The notes under the pieces were generated by a model, which was given only the letters and a program-made list of their open reading frames with translations, was not told the origin of the DNA and made no database searches. Below, in pieces: positions 1 to 8,227 of a DNA stretch of 51,326 nt. The position numbers and the translations under genes were made by a program. Every line of letters begins with the position of its first letter. Position 1 is the stretch's first letter. This DNA is from an uncultured Erythrobacteraceae bacterium (GTDB taxonomy: Bacteria > Pseudomonadota > Alphaproteobacteria > Sphingomonadales > Sphingomonadaceae), in contig CAMLQG010000014.1 in NCBI GenBank assembly GCA_946482075.1, forward strand, positions 1 through 51,326. The letters are read 5' to 3'.

Positions 1-2
1 CC

Positions 3-86
3 ATCCGCCACTACCTCGCATGGCAAAACACCGAAGAAGCCAAAATCATCGCTCCTACTTATTTCGGACAGGGACCGAGAAGGTAG
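3..86 (+). CDS. C-terminal tail of an unidentified ORF (partial)
   Basis: An open frame enters from the left edge and ends at a TAG at 84-86, giving 27 residues that start IRHYLAWQNTEEAK. The Y-L-x-W-x-N-T spacing is loosely like the end of some transposases, but the residues after it do not match such families. No function is assigned. The frame could also be fortuitous, because nothing upstream is visible. Confidence 0.25.
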   Translation: MRHYLAWQNTEEAKIIAPTYFGQGPRR

Positions 87-111
87 GAACCCGACTGGAC
101 TGCGAAGAAGA

Positions 112-597
112 TCAGCCTTCCGGATAGCTGATCGCCACCACTTCCCATTCCTTCTCGCCGCCGGGCAGGCGGACCACGCGCAGATCGCCCACCGTCGCTC
201 CGCGCAGGGCCCGTGCGATCGGCGCGCTCCAGCCGATACGGCCGGTGCCGGCGTCCTGCTCGTCATCGCCGACCAGGGTGAGCGTGCGGGTCTCGTCATC
301 CTCGTCCACAATGGTGATGGTCGCGCCGAAGAAAGCTCGTGCGCGGTCGGGCGCCTGCGCGGGATCGACCACGCGGGCGGCTTTCATCCGGCGGGCGAGA
401 TGAGCCAGTTCCCGGTCGATCTCGCGCATCCGCTTGCGGCCGTAAAGATAGTCGCCATTCTCCGACCGGTCGCCATTGCCGGCCGCCCAGCTCACGATCT
501 CGACGATGCGCGGGCGTTCCTCGCCCAGCAGGTGGTCGTAACGCGCTTTCAGCGCGGCGAGGCCCGCGGGCGTGATCGGATTGCCTTCGACTTTCAT
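112..597 (-). CDS. greB: GreB-type transcription elongation factor
   Basis: This 161-residue protein has the length and layout of GreA/GreB. Residues 1-75 are a helical coiled-coil N-terminal domain and about 80-158 are the FKBP-like C-terminal domain. The coiled-coil tip carries the acidic stretch around SENGDYLYGRKR that places Asp/Glu in the RNA polymerase secondary channel. Gre factors stimulate the polymerase's own cleavage of backtracked transcripts. The YGRKRMREID segment following the tip and the basic character favour GreB over GreA. The ATG at 595-597 has a modest GAAGAG-like site upstream. The gene lies downstream of the lytic transglycosylase on the same strand, separated by a large inverted repeat at 630-704, so it probably has its own promoter. 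Confidence 0.88.
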   Translation of the reverse strand: MKVEGNPITPAGLAALKARYDHLLGEERPRIVEIVSWAAGNGDRSENGDYLYGRKRMREIDRELAHLARRMKAARVVDPAQAPDRARAFFGATITIVDEDDETRTLTLVGDDEQDAGTGRIGWSAPIARALRGATVGDLRVVRLPGGEKEWEVVAISYPEG

Positions 598-629
598 TGG
601 ATAGGGACCATCTCTTCTCGCCCATTCTC

Positions 630-704
630 GTCACCCCAGCGAAGGCTGGGGTCTTTCCGATTTAGCGTAATCCGGCCTGAGACCCCAGCCTTCGCGGGGG
701 TGAC
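630..704. repeat. GTCAC...GTGAC intergenic inverted repeat
   Basis: Two arms of about 25 bases, beginning GTCACCCCAGCGAAGGCTGG, are reverse complements with a single mismatch and flank a short spacer. The element lies between the greB start and the lytic transglycosylase stop. It is the first of about eight similar elements in the window and may act as a terminator or mRNA-stabilising hairpin for the transglycosylase. Confidence 0.85.
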
Positions 705-728
705 GGATTAGGTTGCAGGGCGGGGTGT

Positions 729-2696
729 TCAGCCCGGCGTGCGCTTGCCCAGGAACGAGCTCAGCGAGCGGGGCGAACCATAGCCGATCTGGCCGGGATA
801 GAGATGCTGGTACATCACCGCGTTTTCCAGCACGCGATGGACGTAGTTCTTGGTTTCGTAGATCGGGATGCGTTCGATCCAGTCCACCCAGCCGATGCTG
901 CCGTTGCGCGGATCGCCATTGGCGGCCAGCCATTTGTTCACATTGCCCGGACCCGCATTGTAAGCGGCCACAGCCAGCGGATAGCTGCCCCCGTAATAGG
1001 ACATCATGCGCTGGAAATAGCCGTTGCCGAGCCGCACATTATAGCTCGGATCGCCGATCAGTGAGGCGGACATGTAGGCCATGCCCATCTTGCCTGCCTG
1101 CTCGCGCGCGGTGCCGGGCATCAGCTGCATCAGCCCGCTGGCGCCGGCATGGCTAATCGCGTTCTGCGCGAACTGGCTTTCCTGCCGGGTGATCGCATGG
1201 ACCATCGTCCAGTCCGTGCCGGGCGGGGCGACGAGCGTCGGATAGGCGATGGACTGGAAGTTGAAATGGCCCTTGGCCTGCGCTTCGTCGCCCAGGATCA
1301 CGGCAAGGTCGCGCCGGCCGATGCTGCGGGCGAGTTCCGCCGCCAGGATGAAATCGCCCGGCGTACGCGCCTGTTCGGCGATCTCGCGGAAGAAGCGGAT
1401 GGACACGGCCCAAGGTGCGCTGCGCGATACTTCGCGCACGGCCGCGGTCAGCGGCTTGGCGTAGAAGGCGGAGCGTTCCGCCGCACTCGGCTGGATATCG
1501 GGCATCGCGCCCATCTTCGGTCCTTCGCGGCCCAGCCGTTCGAGCGCGAGCATGCCGTAGAACCGGTCGGGATAGGCGGCGGCCATGTCCAGGTGGCGGC
1601 GCGCTTCGGCGCGGTTGCCGGCACGTTCATAGGCGATGCCGGCCCAATAGAAGCCCTTGGACCGTGTCTGCGCCGTGCGCGCTGCCGCGCCGTAGCGATA
1701 GAAGAGCGGGGCGGCGGAAGCCGGCTCGTTCAGCTCCCACAGCGCCTTGGTCCCGCCGAGCCACATCAATGAGGTGTAATTATCGCGCAACCCGTAGCTC
1801 ATCAGGCTGATATCGGCGTTGGGCGGGAAGGCTTCGTCCATTCCGGCAGCGATGCGCTGGGCCGCGCGCCCGCCGCCCATCCGCGCCACGGTGAGCGCTT
1901 CTTCCACCCATTGGTCGGGTTCGAGCGGCAGCTTGCTGAGGCGCGGCCGTTCGGCCAGCAGCGCGACGGCGGCGTAGGCTTGGCCGGAACTCCGCAGCTG
2001 GCGCGAATTGTTGTAGAGATAACCCGGATCGGAGTGCGCGGCAGGCGGGATCACCAGCCCTTGCGAGGCCGGGTTCATGCCGCGCAGCGCCGTCAGCCGC
2101 GCCAGGAACACGTCACGCGCGGCGGGCGTGACATAGGCGATCTGGCGGGCGGCGGCATTGGCATCGCGATCCCACAGCAGCGCGTCCATCCGCGCGTCCT
2201 GGTCGTCCGGCATGAAGCGGCTGCCATACATCGAGAGCAGCGTGGCCTCGGTGGTCGGGTTCATCGTGCCGCCGCGCCATGCCTCGCGCGCGATTTCGCC
2301 TGCTTCGCGCCGGCCGAGCGAGGCCAGTGCCAGCGCATATTGCGCGCGCGCCGGATTGGTCTGCGGCGGGAACTTGTCGAAGAAGGAGACGATGCGCGCG
2401 GAATCATATGCTCCGCGCGCAAGCGAGGCTTCGGCATAGCCGCGCAGCTTCGCTTCCTGCGGAAAGCCGGGATAGGTGACGAGGAAGCCCGCATAATCGT
2501 CGAAGCTGAGCTGCGAGGAACCGCTCAATTGCTGCCAGCGCTGGACCGCATAAGTCATCTGGGTGGGCTGGCTGGCGACCATGCTGGCGCGCGCGCGATC
2601 CCAGTCGGCGGCGTCCTGCGCGCTCACCGGCGCGGACGCGGTAAGCGCCGGCGCCATGAGAAGCCAAAGAAGCGGCATGCGAACCATGCTGGACAT
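729..2696 (-). CDS. slt: Soluble lytic murein transglycosylase (SLT family)
   Basis: This periplasmic enzyme of about 655 residues cleaves the MurNAc-GlcNAc bond of peptidoglycan non-hydrolytically, forming 1,6-anhydroMurNAc ends. Residues 1-25 form a signal peptide (VRMPLLWLLM...VSAQD). A long alpha-superhelical U/L domain with TPR-like repeats follows to about 480, then the goose-lysozyme-like catalytic domain. The catalytic Glu is in RQESQF at about residue 506, followed by the family motifs GLMQLMPGTA and AYNAGPG. I chose the ATG at 2694-2696 rather than the upstream in-frame start because it is preceded by AAGGAG and puts the signal peptide at the N-terminus. It is divergent from dapA. 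Confidence 0.93.
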   Translation of the reverse strand: MSSMVRMPLLWLLMAPALTASAPVSAQDAADWDRARASMVASQPTQMTYAVQRWQQLSGSSQLSFDDYAGFLVTYPGFPQEAKLRGYAEASLARGAYDSARIVSFFDKFPPQTNPARAQYALALASLGRREAGEIAREAWRGGTMNPTTEATLLSMYGSRFMPDDQDARMDALLWDRDANAAARQIAYVTPAARDVFLARLTALRGMNPASQGLVIPPAAHSDPGYLYNNSRQLRSSGQAYAAVALLAERPRLSKLPLEPDQWVEEALTVARMGGGRAAQRIAAGMDEAFPPNADISLMSYGLRDNYTSLMWLGGTKALWELNEPASAAPLFYRYGAAARTAQTRSKGFYWAGIAYERAGNRAEARRHLDMAAAYPDRFYGMLALERLGREGPKMGAMPDIQPSAAERSAFYAKPLTAAVREVSRSAPWAVSIRFFREIAEQARTPGDFILAAELARSIGRRDLAVILGDEAQAKGHFNFQSIAYPTLVAPPGTDWTMVHAITRQESQFAQNAISHAGASGLMQLMPGTAREQAGKMGMAYMSASLIGDPSYNVRLGNGYFQRMMSYYGGSYPLAVAAYNAGPGNVNKWLAANGDPRNGSIGWVDWIERIPIYETKNYVHRVLENAVMYQHLYPGQIGYGSPRSLSSFLGKRTPG

Positions 2697-2796
2697 TCTG
2701 GCCAAACGCTCCTTATCAGGCCGTGAACGAAACCCCTCCGGGCCGGCCACCGATGTGCCGTGAATCGATCATGGGGCAAACCAAGGTGGGAAGTCC

Positions 2797-3678
2797 ATGT
2801 TTTCCGGTTCTATTCCGGCACTGATTACACCGTTTCGCGACGGGTCGTTTGACGAAGCCGCTTTTCGTCGTCTGGTCGACTGGCAGATCGAAGCGGGTTC
2901 CAGGGCGCTGGTGCCTTGCGGCACCACGGGCGAAGCGTCCACGCTGACCAATGACGAGCATCACTATGTCATCAAGGTCTGCGTGGAACAGGCTGGCGGG
3001 CGCGTGCCGGTGATCGCGGGCTGCGGTTCGAACGACACCAAGAACGCGCTGATGCATATGGAATATTCCAAGAAGTTCGGCGCGGATGCCGCGCTGGTGG
3101 TCGCGCCCTATTACAACCGGCCGAGCCAGGACGGGCTGATCGCACATTTCTCCTGTCTGGCGGAGAACGCCGAACTGCCGATCGTGCTCTACAACGTGCC
3201 GGGCCGCACGGTGACGGATATCAAGCCCGATACGGTGTGCGAACTTGCGCGCCGCTATCCGGAGAAGATCATCGGCATCAAGGATGCGAGCGGCGATTTG
3301 GAACGCGTGACCGCCCACCGCATGGGCATCGGCGCGCAATTCTGCCAGCTTTCGGGGGATGACGGGCTGGCGCTGCCGGCCTTCGCCGCCGGTTCGGTCG
3401 GCTGTATTTCGGTCACTGCCAATGTCGCGCCGGCTCTGTGCGCGGAATTCCAGCAGGCCTGCGCGGATGCGGATTTCACCTATGCGCGCGAGCTGAACGA
3501 CCGGCTGTTCCCGCTGCACAAGGCGATGTTCAAGGACGCGTCGCCCGGCCCGGTGAAGTATGCGTTGAGCCGCCTGCACAACTGGATCGCGGAGGATGTG
3601 CGCCTGCCGATCGTTCCCTGCTCGGCGGAAGCGCGTGCAGCCGTGGACGATGCGCTGGCGTATGCCGGCATCCTATAA
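2797..3678 (+). CDS. dapA: 4-hydroxy-tetrahydrodipicolinate synthase
   Basis: This cytosolic enzyme condenses pyruvate with aspartate semialdehyde, the first committed step to lysine and meso-diaminopimelate. The 293-residue TIM barrel is full length. It shows GTTGE at 42-46, the proton-relay tyrosines at about 107 and 132, YNVPGRT with the substrate-binding Arg at 137, and the Schiff-base lysine K162 in GIKDASGD. These match the canonical enzyme rather than the aromatic hydratase-aldolase branch of the superfamily. A purine-rich site (AAGGTGGGAAG) precedes the ATG. In many alphaproteobacteria dapA sits next to smpB. Here the two are about 4.7 kb apart because accessory genes lie between them. 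Confidence 0.95.
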   Translation: MFSGSIPALITPFRDGSFDEAAFRRLVDWQIEAGSRALVPCGTTGEASTLTNDEHHYVIKVCVEQAGGRVPVIAGCGSNDTKNALMHMEYSKKFGADAALVVAPYYNRPSQDGLIAHFSCLAENAELPIVLYNVPGRTVTDIKPDTVCELARRYPEKIIGIKDASGDLERVTAHRMGIGAQFCQLSGDDGLALPAFAAGSVGCISVTANVAPALCAEFQQACADADFTYARELNDRLFPLHKAMFKDASPGPVKYALSRLHNWIAEDVRLPIVPCSAEARAAVDDALAYAGIL

Positions 3679-3707
3679 GCGGCGGGCTTGAAGACGGGAG
3701 AGGTCGA

Positions 3708-4256
3708 GTGAGCCGCTATCTGGAACGCAAACCCTATCACATCTGCCATGTCGTGCCCGATCTGGCGGGTGCAGTCGATCGCCTGATCGCGTCGGGCTTC
3801 GGCCCGGCCTACCACTTCCATTCGGTGACGGTGGAGGCGCGCTATCGGGGGACACGCAACCAGGTGACGCTGTCCGCGGCCTTCGTTCCGGTGGGCGGCA
3901 CGCTGGTGGAACTGCTCCAGCAGGAAAACGATTCCCCGTCCGCCTATAATGAGTTCCTTGGCCGGCATCCCGATGGCGGGCTGCACCACGTGGCCTATAT
4001 CAGCGAGACGCTGGAACAGGGTGTGGAAGAAGCGCGCGGCCGGGGTTTCGACTTGGTGCCGGTGGAAGAATTCCTGGGCGCCGACGGTGCGCCGTTCGAA
4101 GTCTATTACGAGCCGCGCGGAGCGGTCGATCCCGTCTATGTCCAGTTCGCCCTGCCGGGCCCGCTGGACGAGGTCTTCGCGCAGATCCGCCGGATCGGGA
4201 ACGAGTGGGACGGGAAAACGGAGCCCAAGCGGGATATCATGACGTTGATGCGATAA
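3708..4256 (+). CDS. VOC (glyoxalase/epimerase-like) family protein, copy 1
   Basis: This 182-residue vicinal-oxygen-chelate protein has two beta-alpha-beta-beta-beta modules. Probable metal ligands are the His in HICHVVPDL near the N-terminus, the Glu in LVELLQQ and the His in GGLHHVAY. The layout resembles methylmalonyl-CoA epimerase and Glyoxalase_4 proteins, but the substrate cannot be read from sequence. The GTG start at 3708 follows GGGAGAGGT, 29 bases after dapA, so it may be read from the dapA transcript. It is clearly paralogous to the protein at 4937-5524; both end with a conserved WDG...R tail. It converges on the NTF2-like gene. Confidence 0.82.
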   Translation: MSRYLERKPYHICHVVPDLAGAVDRLIASGFGPAYHFHSVTVEARYRGTRNQVTLSAAFVPVGGTLVELLQQENDSPSAYNEFLGRHPDGGLHHVAYISETLEQGVEEARGRGFDLVPVEEFLGADGAPFEVYYEPRGAVDPVYVQFALPGPLDEVFAQIRRIGNEWDGKTEPKRDIMTLMR

Positions 4257-4260
4257 TTCC

Positions 4261-4336
4261 GTCATCCCAGCGCAGGCTGGGATGTTCGTGAGGGACACGC
4301 CACGCCGCCCGAGATCTCAGCCTTCGCTGGGATGAC
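4261..4336. repeat. GTCAT...ATGAC intergenic inverted repeat
   Basis: The left arm GTCATCCCAGCGCAGGCTGG pairs with the right arm CAGCCTTCGCTGGGATGAC across a spacer of about 25 bases. It fills the gap between the convergent VOC copy 1 and NTF2-like genes and could work as a bidirectional terminator. Confidence 0.85.
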
Positions 4337-4360
4337 GAGAGTGGAGTTGAATGGCCTATC

Positions 4361-4840
4361 CTACTCCCACGCCCCGATACGCTTGTTGTCCGCGATCCCC
4401 CAGCCGGGCGCCACGGGTGCTGCGAAGTAGATTGTCACCAGCGTTTCCGAAATCAGCCAGCCCTCGGCCTGCCGCGCATAGGTCTCCTCGAACCGCGCGG
4501 CCACCAACAGGCTTTCGCCATCCTTGCCGTAGCGCGCGTCGAGATAGGAGAGACCGCGGGCGGTATCGCCGTCCACTTCCACCACATGGTTATGGATGAA
4601 CTGGCGCACGATGTCGGCGTTTTCCGGAATCTTGCGATAGAGCGCGTCGATCTCCGCCGTACCGCGCGCGTGGCCCACGCTGTCGAGCACGACATTGGCG
4701 TCCGCCGTATAGAGTTCCGCCACCCTGCCGAACTGCTCCTCGTTGATGAAGACGTGGTAGCGTTTGCGCAGATTACGGATTTCTTCGATGTCCTCCAGCA
4801 GGCGCAGACGCTTGTCGAGGCTTTCAAGGCTCAGTTCCAT
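4361..4840 (-). CDS. SnoaL/NTF2-like cone-fold protein
   Basis: This is a 159-residue single-domain protein of the nuclear-transport-factor-2-like superfamily. The N-terminal helix LEDIEEIRNLRKRYHV, followed by acidic and aromatic residues (ELYTADANVVLDS) and the histidine-bearing IHNHVVEVDGDTA strand, is typical. Members include small isomerases, dehydratases and cyclases as well as non-catalytic proteins, so the reaction is unknown. I chose the ATG at 4838-4840 over the TTG at 4849 because GGGAGAG sits about 10 bases before the ATG and only one base before the TTG. It is divergent from VOC copy 2, with a shared 96-base promoter region. The surrounding VOC, LLM and ligase genes suggest a catabolic or detoxification role. 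Confidence 0.78.
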   Translation of the reverse strand: MELSLESLDKRLRLLEDIEEIRNLRKRYHVFINEEQFGRVAELYTADANVVLDSVGHARGTAEIDALYRKIPENADIVRQFIHNHVVEVDGDTARGLSYLDARYGKDGESLLVAARFEETYARQAEGWLISETLVTIYFAAPVAPGWGIADNKRIGAWE

Positions 4841-4936
4841 GGCGATCAAGCTCTCCCATTATTTGCTGCATTCCTAACCGTGCGCCCATGATACTGAAAG
4901 GGCAGACCGGAGAATCGGCAGGTGGAGAGAGATGCT

Positions 4937-5524
4937 ATGAGCGGCCTTTTCGGGAAGAAGCTGTTCCATATCGCCCATTGCGGGACCGATCTGGATGCAA
5001 TGGTGGACCGCATGCTGGAGGCCGGCATCGGCCCCTGGTATTATGCGCGGGAACTCAACCTCAATTCACGCCATCGGGGCGAGCGGCAGGATCTGGTGAT
5101 CTCGGTCGCCTTCGGCTTCACCGGCAATCTGATGTTTGAGCTGGTCGTGCAGGACAATGACGTGCCGTCATCCTTCAGTGAGTTCCTGGAACGGAACCCG
5201 CAAGGCGGGCTGCATCACATCGCCTATTTCAGCGACGATCTGGAACGGAGCATCGCCGATGCCGAGGCGACATCAGGCGACAGGCTGGTAAAAGTGCAGG
5301 AATTCCTGGGCGAGAACGATGTGCCGACGGAAATCTACCTGGAGCGTGAAGGGCAGACCGGCCAGATCCTGATGCAGGTCGTACTGCACAGCCCGTGGGA
5401 TGCCGCCTTCGAGAAAATCCGCGACGTGGCGGCCGATTGGGACGGTTCGGAGCCGCGGCGCAACATGTATGACCTGCTCCCGCCGGAGTTGCTTGCCGCG
5501 CTGGCGGAAGGGCATCCGGCTTAA
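4937..5524 (+). CDS. VOC (glyoxalase/epimerase-like) family protein, copy 2
   Basis: This 195-residue VOC protein is homologous along its whole length to the protein at 3708-4256. It keeps the HIAHCGTDL, MFELVVQ and GGLHHIAYF segments that hold the likely metal ligands, and has a slightly longer C-terminal tail (DLLPPELLAALAE). The ATG at 4937 follows GGTGGAGAGA with ideal spacing; the upstream GTG at 4922 lies inside that ribosome-binding site and is rejected. Its presence beside a diverged paralogue suggests two successive isomerase or epimerase steps, or activity on a dimeric or two-ring substrate. This is inference. Confidence 0.82.
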   Translation: MSGLFGKKLFHIAHCGTDLDAMVDRMLEAGIGPWYYARELNLNSRHRGERQDLVISVAFGFTGNLMFELVVQDNDVPSSFSEFLERNPQGGLHHIAYFSDDLERSIADAEATSGDRLVKVQEFLGENDVPTEIYLEREGQTGQILMQVVLHSPWDAAFEKIRDVAADWDGSEPRRNMYDLLPPELLAALAEGHPA

Positions 5525-5548
5525 GCTAGGCGTGTCGTCTTCCTTTGC

Positions 5549-5574
5549 GTCATTCTCGCTTTCGCGAGAATGAC
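5549..5574. repeat. Short GTCATTCTCG hairpin between convergent genes
   Basis: The perfect inverted repeat GTCATTCTCG / CGAGAATGAC has a six-base loop and lies between VOC copy 2 (plus) and the LLM oxidoreductase (minus). Related debris (CCCGCGCCGGGGTGACGG) follows at about 5606-5623, so this is probably a decayed member of the same intergenic family. Confidence 0.75.
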
Positions 5575-5628
5575 GAAGGAAAATCGACTTCGGCGAGACA
5601 CAGCCCGCGCCGGGGTGACGGAGGAGGT

Positions 5629-6510
5629 TTAACCCAGCCCCTTCAACCGCCCAGCCAGCCGCTCCAGCGTGTCTGCATCGGGCACCGGGCTTTCGCCCAG
5701 CAGTTGGATGCACACATGGTCCGCGCCATTGGCGTAGTGCTGCTGGACGCGTTCCGCGATCGCGTCGTCGTCGCCCCACACGATGGTCGCGTCGATAAGT
5801 CTGTCGGAGCCGCCATTGGCGAAGTCTTCGTCGGTGAAGCCTTCGCGTTTCCAGCTGTTCTGGTAGTTGGGCAGGGTCAGATAGATTTCGAGCGAGGCAC
5901 GGGCCACCGCGCGTGCCTTTGCGGGGTCCGTTTCCGCCACGCACATCTGCTCGACGCAGAGCAGCTTGCCGGGGCCGAGGATCTCGCGCGCCAGCTTGGT
6001 GTGCGCGGGCGTGACGTTGTAGGGATGCGCGCCGTCCGCGTGGTCGCGCGCCAGTTCGAGCATCTTGGGACCGAGTGCTGCGATCACGGTCAGCGGCTTT
6101 TCGGCTGGAGGCGGGGCGCCATATTCGACCTGGTCCATCCCTTCGAGATAGGCCTTCATCGTGGCGATGGGCTTGCCGTAATCATGGCCGCGAACGCCGC
6201 TGACCATCGGGGCATGCGACACGCCGAGGCCGAGGAGGAAGCGTCCACCCGACTGTTCGTTGAGCGCGTTTCTCGCGCCCACCGTCGCCATCGGATCGCG
6301 GGCATAGATGCTGGCGATGCCGGTCGCGATCACCAGTTTCTCGGTATTGGCGAGCAGCCAGCTGGACGTGACGTAGCTGTTGCGGCCCCAGGCTTCCGGA
6401 ATCCACAGCGCGGCAAAACCGGCGTTTTCCATGCGTTGCGCGAAAGCCGCCACTTGCGGTGCGGTCATGCCATCCATGAAGGCCCAGACGCCTAGCTTCC
6501 CCAGTTTCAT
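5629..6510 (-). CDS. LLM-class (luciferase-like) F420-type oxidoreductase
   Basis: This 293-residue TIM-barrel protein belongs to the bacterial luciferase-like monooxygenase superfamily. It resembles the branch usually annotated as TIGR03620-type F420-dependent oxidoreductases. Visible marks are GKLGVWAFMDGM at the N-terminus, the FAALWIPEAWGRNS barrel segment, ATGIASIYARDP, and GRFLLGLGVSHAPM. Whether it uses F420 or a flavin cannot be decided from the sequence, and no F420 biosynthesis gene is in the window. The ATG has a GGAAAGG site upstream. It follows the acyl-CoA synthetase on the same strand with 118 bases between, most of it a repeat element, so co-transcription is possible. Confidence 0.82.
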   Translation of the reverse strand: MKLGKLGVWAFMDGMTAPQVAAFAQRMENAGFAALWIPEAWGRNSYVTSSWLLANTEKLVIATGIASIYARDPMATVGARNALNEQSGGRFLLGLGVSHAPMVSGVRGHDYGKPIATMKAYLEGMDQVEYGAPPPAEKPLTVIAALGPKMLELARDHADGAHPYNVTPAHTKLAREILGPGKLLCVEQMCVAETDPAKARAVARASLEIYLTLPNYQNSWKREGFTDEDFANGGSDRLIDATIVWGDDDAIAERVQQHYANGADHVCIQLLGESPVPDADTLERLAGRLKGLG

Positions 6511-6539
6511 GCGGTTTTTCCTTTCCCTCGTTTCAGTTT

Positions 6540-6626
6540 GTCATCGTGAGGGCCGAAAGCCCAAGGCGATCCAGAGTCGGATGTAACTGCCCTGGATTGC
6601 CGCGCGGTTTCACCGCTCGCAATGAC
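6540..6626. repeat. GTCAT...ATGAC element, GC-rich CAATCCAG type (degenerate)
   Basis: The left arm starts GTCATCGTGAGGGCCGAAAG and the right arm ends CACCGCTCGCAATGAC. It resembles the perfect element at 37491-37566 but the arms have diverged. It lies between two same-strand genes, the acyl-CoA synthetase stop and the LLM start. Confidence 0.65.
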
Positions 6627-6628
6627 GA

Positions 6629-8173
6629 TCATGGCCAATACCATTGTTTGACGATGCGCTTCAGCAGCTTGCCCGCATCGCTGCGCGGCAGTTCGTTCAC
6701 GAAATCAACGCTGCGCGGGCATTTGAACCGGCTCAGATGCTCGCGGCAATAGGAAAGCAGTTCTTCCGCCAGCGCATCCGGATCGGCCGGCGGTTCCATC
6801 GGCTGAACCACGGCTTTCACTTCCTCGCCCATCGCCTCGTGCGGCACGCCTACCACCGCCACGTCGCGCACCGCCGGATGGCGCAGCAGCACGGCTTCGG
6901 CTTCCTGCGGATAGATGTTGACCCCGCCCGCGATGATCATGTGGCTTTCGCGGTCGGTCAGATAGAGATAGCCGTCCTCGTCGAGATACCCCATGTCGCC
7001 CATCGAGGCGAAGCCTTCGGGGTCGTATTCGATCGGCTTGGTAGCCGCGGCTCCCCAATAGGTCACGCGCAGCCCGTTGCGCATCATCACCCGGCCGACT
7101 TCGCCCGGCGGCAGAGTGCGGCCTTCGGCATCCGATATCTTGAACTGCGCATTGGACGCCGCGCGGCCGACAGAGCCTGGATGGGCAAGCCATTCGGCCG
7201 AGGTGCAGAAGCAGTGCCCGATCGCTTCGGTCCCGCCATACATCTCGTCGATCACCGGCCCCCACCAGTCGATCATCGCCTGCTTGATATGGACCGCGCA
7301 GGGCGCGCCGCCATGGACGGCGTGGCGCATGGAGGACGTGTCGGTGCCGGCGCGGACGGCTTCGTCCAGTTCCAGCATGCGGTGGAACATAGTGGGCACG
7401 AAGAAGGCGTGGGTCGCGCGATGGCGTTCGATCGCGGAAAGGATGCGAGCGGCGTCGAACTTGCGAAAGCCGATGACCGTGCCGCCATAGCGCTGGACGA
7501 TCATCATGATCCGCAAGGGCGCTGCATGGTAGAACGGGCCGGGGTTGAGGAAGACGCTGTTCTCGTCGAAACCCCAGACGCCGCGCATCATCGGCCCGCG
7601 CGCGGTCGGCACTTCGGGCGGAACGTCCGCCATTTCTGTGCGCACGCCCTTGGGCCTGCCGGTGGTGCCGGAGGAATAGAGCATCGAATTGCCGCGCGAG
7701 CGGCCCGCCAGCGGCTCCGCCGGCTGCTTCGCCAACTCCGCTTCATAGGAGAGGAAACCGGGCGCCGTGCCGTCGACCATGAGGAGCGGCATGGCGGGGA
7801 GCTCGGCAGCCGCGGCGATGGCGGTTTCGCGCAGCGCATCGCTGGTGACGAGCAGGCGCGCTTCGCAATCGCGGATGATATAGGCGGCGTCGGATGCGTT
7901 GAGGCTGGTGCCGACCGCGACATAGCGCAGCCCGCTGTTCTTCGCCGCCCAGATCAGTTCGCAGAAGCGAATCTGGTTCTCGACCAGGATCGCTATCGTC
8001 TCGCCCGCCGCGACACCCAGGCTCGCGAACAGCTGCGCAGCCCGGTCCGCGCGGGTGACCAGTTCGCCATAGGTCAGCGTCTCGCTTGTTTCGTCCATGA
8101 TGAACGCCGCGCGATGAGGTGCGATCGCCGCCCATTGGCGCGGGTGAGTGTAGGGGGCATCCTCTTGGGTCAT
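6629..8173 (-). CDS. Acyl-CoA synthetase / AMP-dependent ligase
   Basis: This 514-residue adenylate-forming enzyme of the ANL superfamily activates a carboxylic acid to acyl-AMP and then acyl-CoA. The P-loop-like motif YSSGTTGRPKGVR is at about 166-178, YGGTEAIGH is the acyl-binding/A5 region, GDMGYLDEDGYLYLTDR is A7-A8, and the catalytic lysine of A10 is in SDAGKLLKR at about 502. The C-terminus is complete. Long- or medium-chain and aryl acids are all possible; the gene neighbourhood points to catabolism of a less common acid. It is divergent from smpB across a 215-base region holding an inverted repeat. Confidence 0.9.
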   Translation of the reverse strand: MTQEDAPYTHPRQWAAIAPHRAAFIMDETSETLTYGELVTRADRAAQLFASLGVAAGETIAILVENQIRFCELIWAAKNSGLRYVAVGTSLNASDAAYIIRDCEARLLVTSDALRETAIAAAAELPAMPLLMVDGTAPGFLSYEAELAKQPAEPLAGRSRGNSMLYSSGTTGRPKGVRTEMADVPPEVPTARGPMMRGVWGFDENSVFLNPGPFYHAAPLRIMMIVQRYGGTVIGFRKFDAARILSAIERHRATHAFFVPTMFHRMLELDEAVRAGTDTSSMRHAVHGGAPCAVHIKQAMIDWWGPVIDEMYGGTEAIGHCFCTSAEWLAHPGSVGRAASNAQFKISDAEGRTLPPGEVGRVMMRNGLRVTYWGAAATKPIEYDPEGFASMGDMGYLDEDGYLYLTDRESHMIIAGGVNIYPQEAEAVLLRHPAVRDVAVVGVPHEAMGEEVKAVVQPMEPPADPDALAEELLSYCREHLSRFKCPRSVDFVNELPRSDAGKLLKRIVKQWYWP

Positions 8174-8227
8174 CGTCTGGATAAGGTGTTAGAGGGTTGA
8201 ACCGGTTTCCCGCAACGCCCTAAGTTC

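Noticed and set aside
3..86. Transposase remnant at the left edge
   Set aside because: Only a loose Y-L-x-W-x-N pattern is present, and no inverted repeat or other IS part is seen. Listed only as an unknown partial ORF.
6644..8200. Long open frame opposite the acyl-CoA synthetase
   Set aside because: It is the antisense of a well-supported gene with all ligase motifs. High GC gives long shadow frames.
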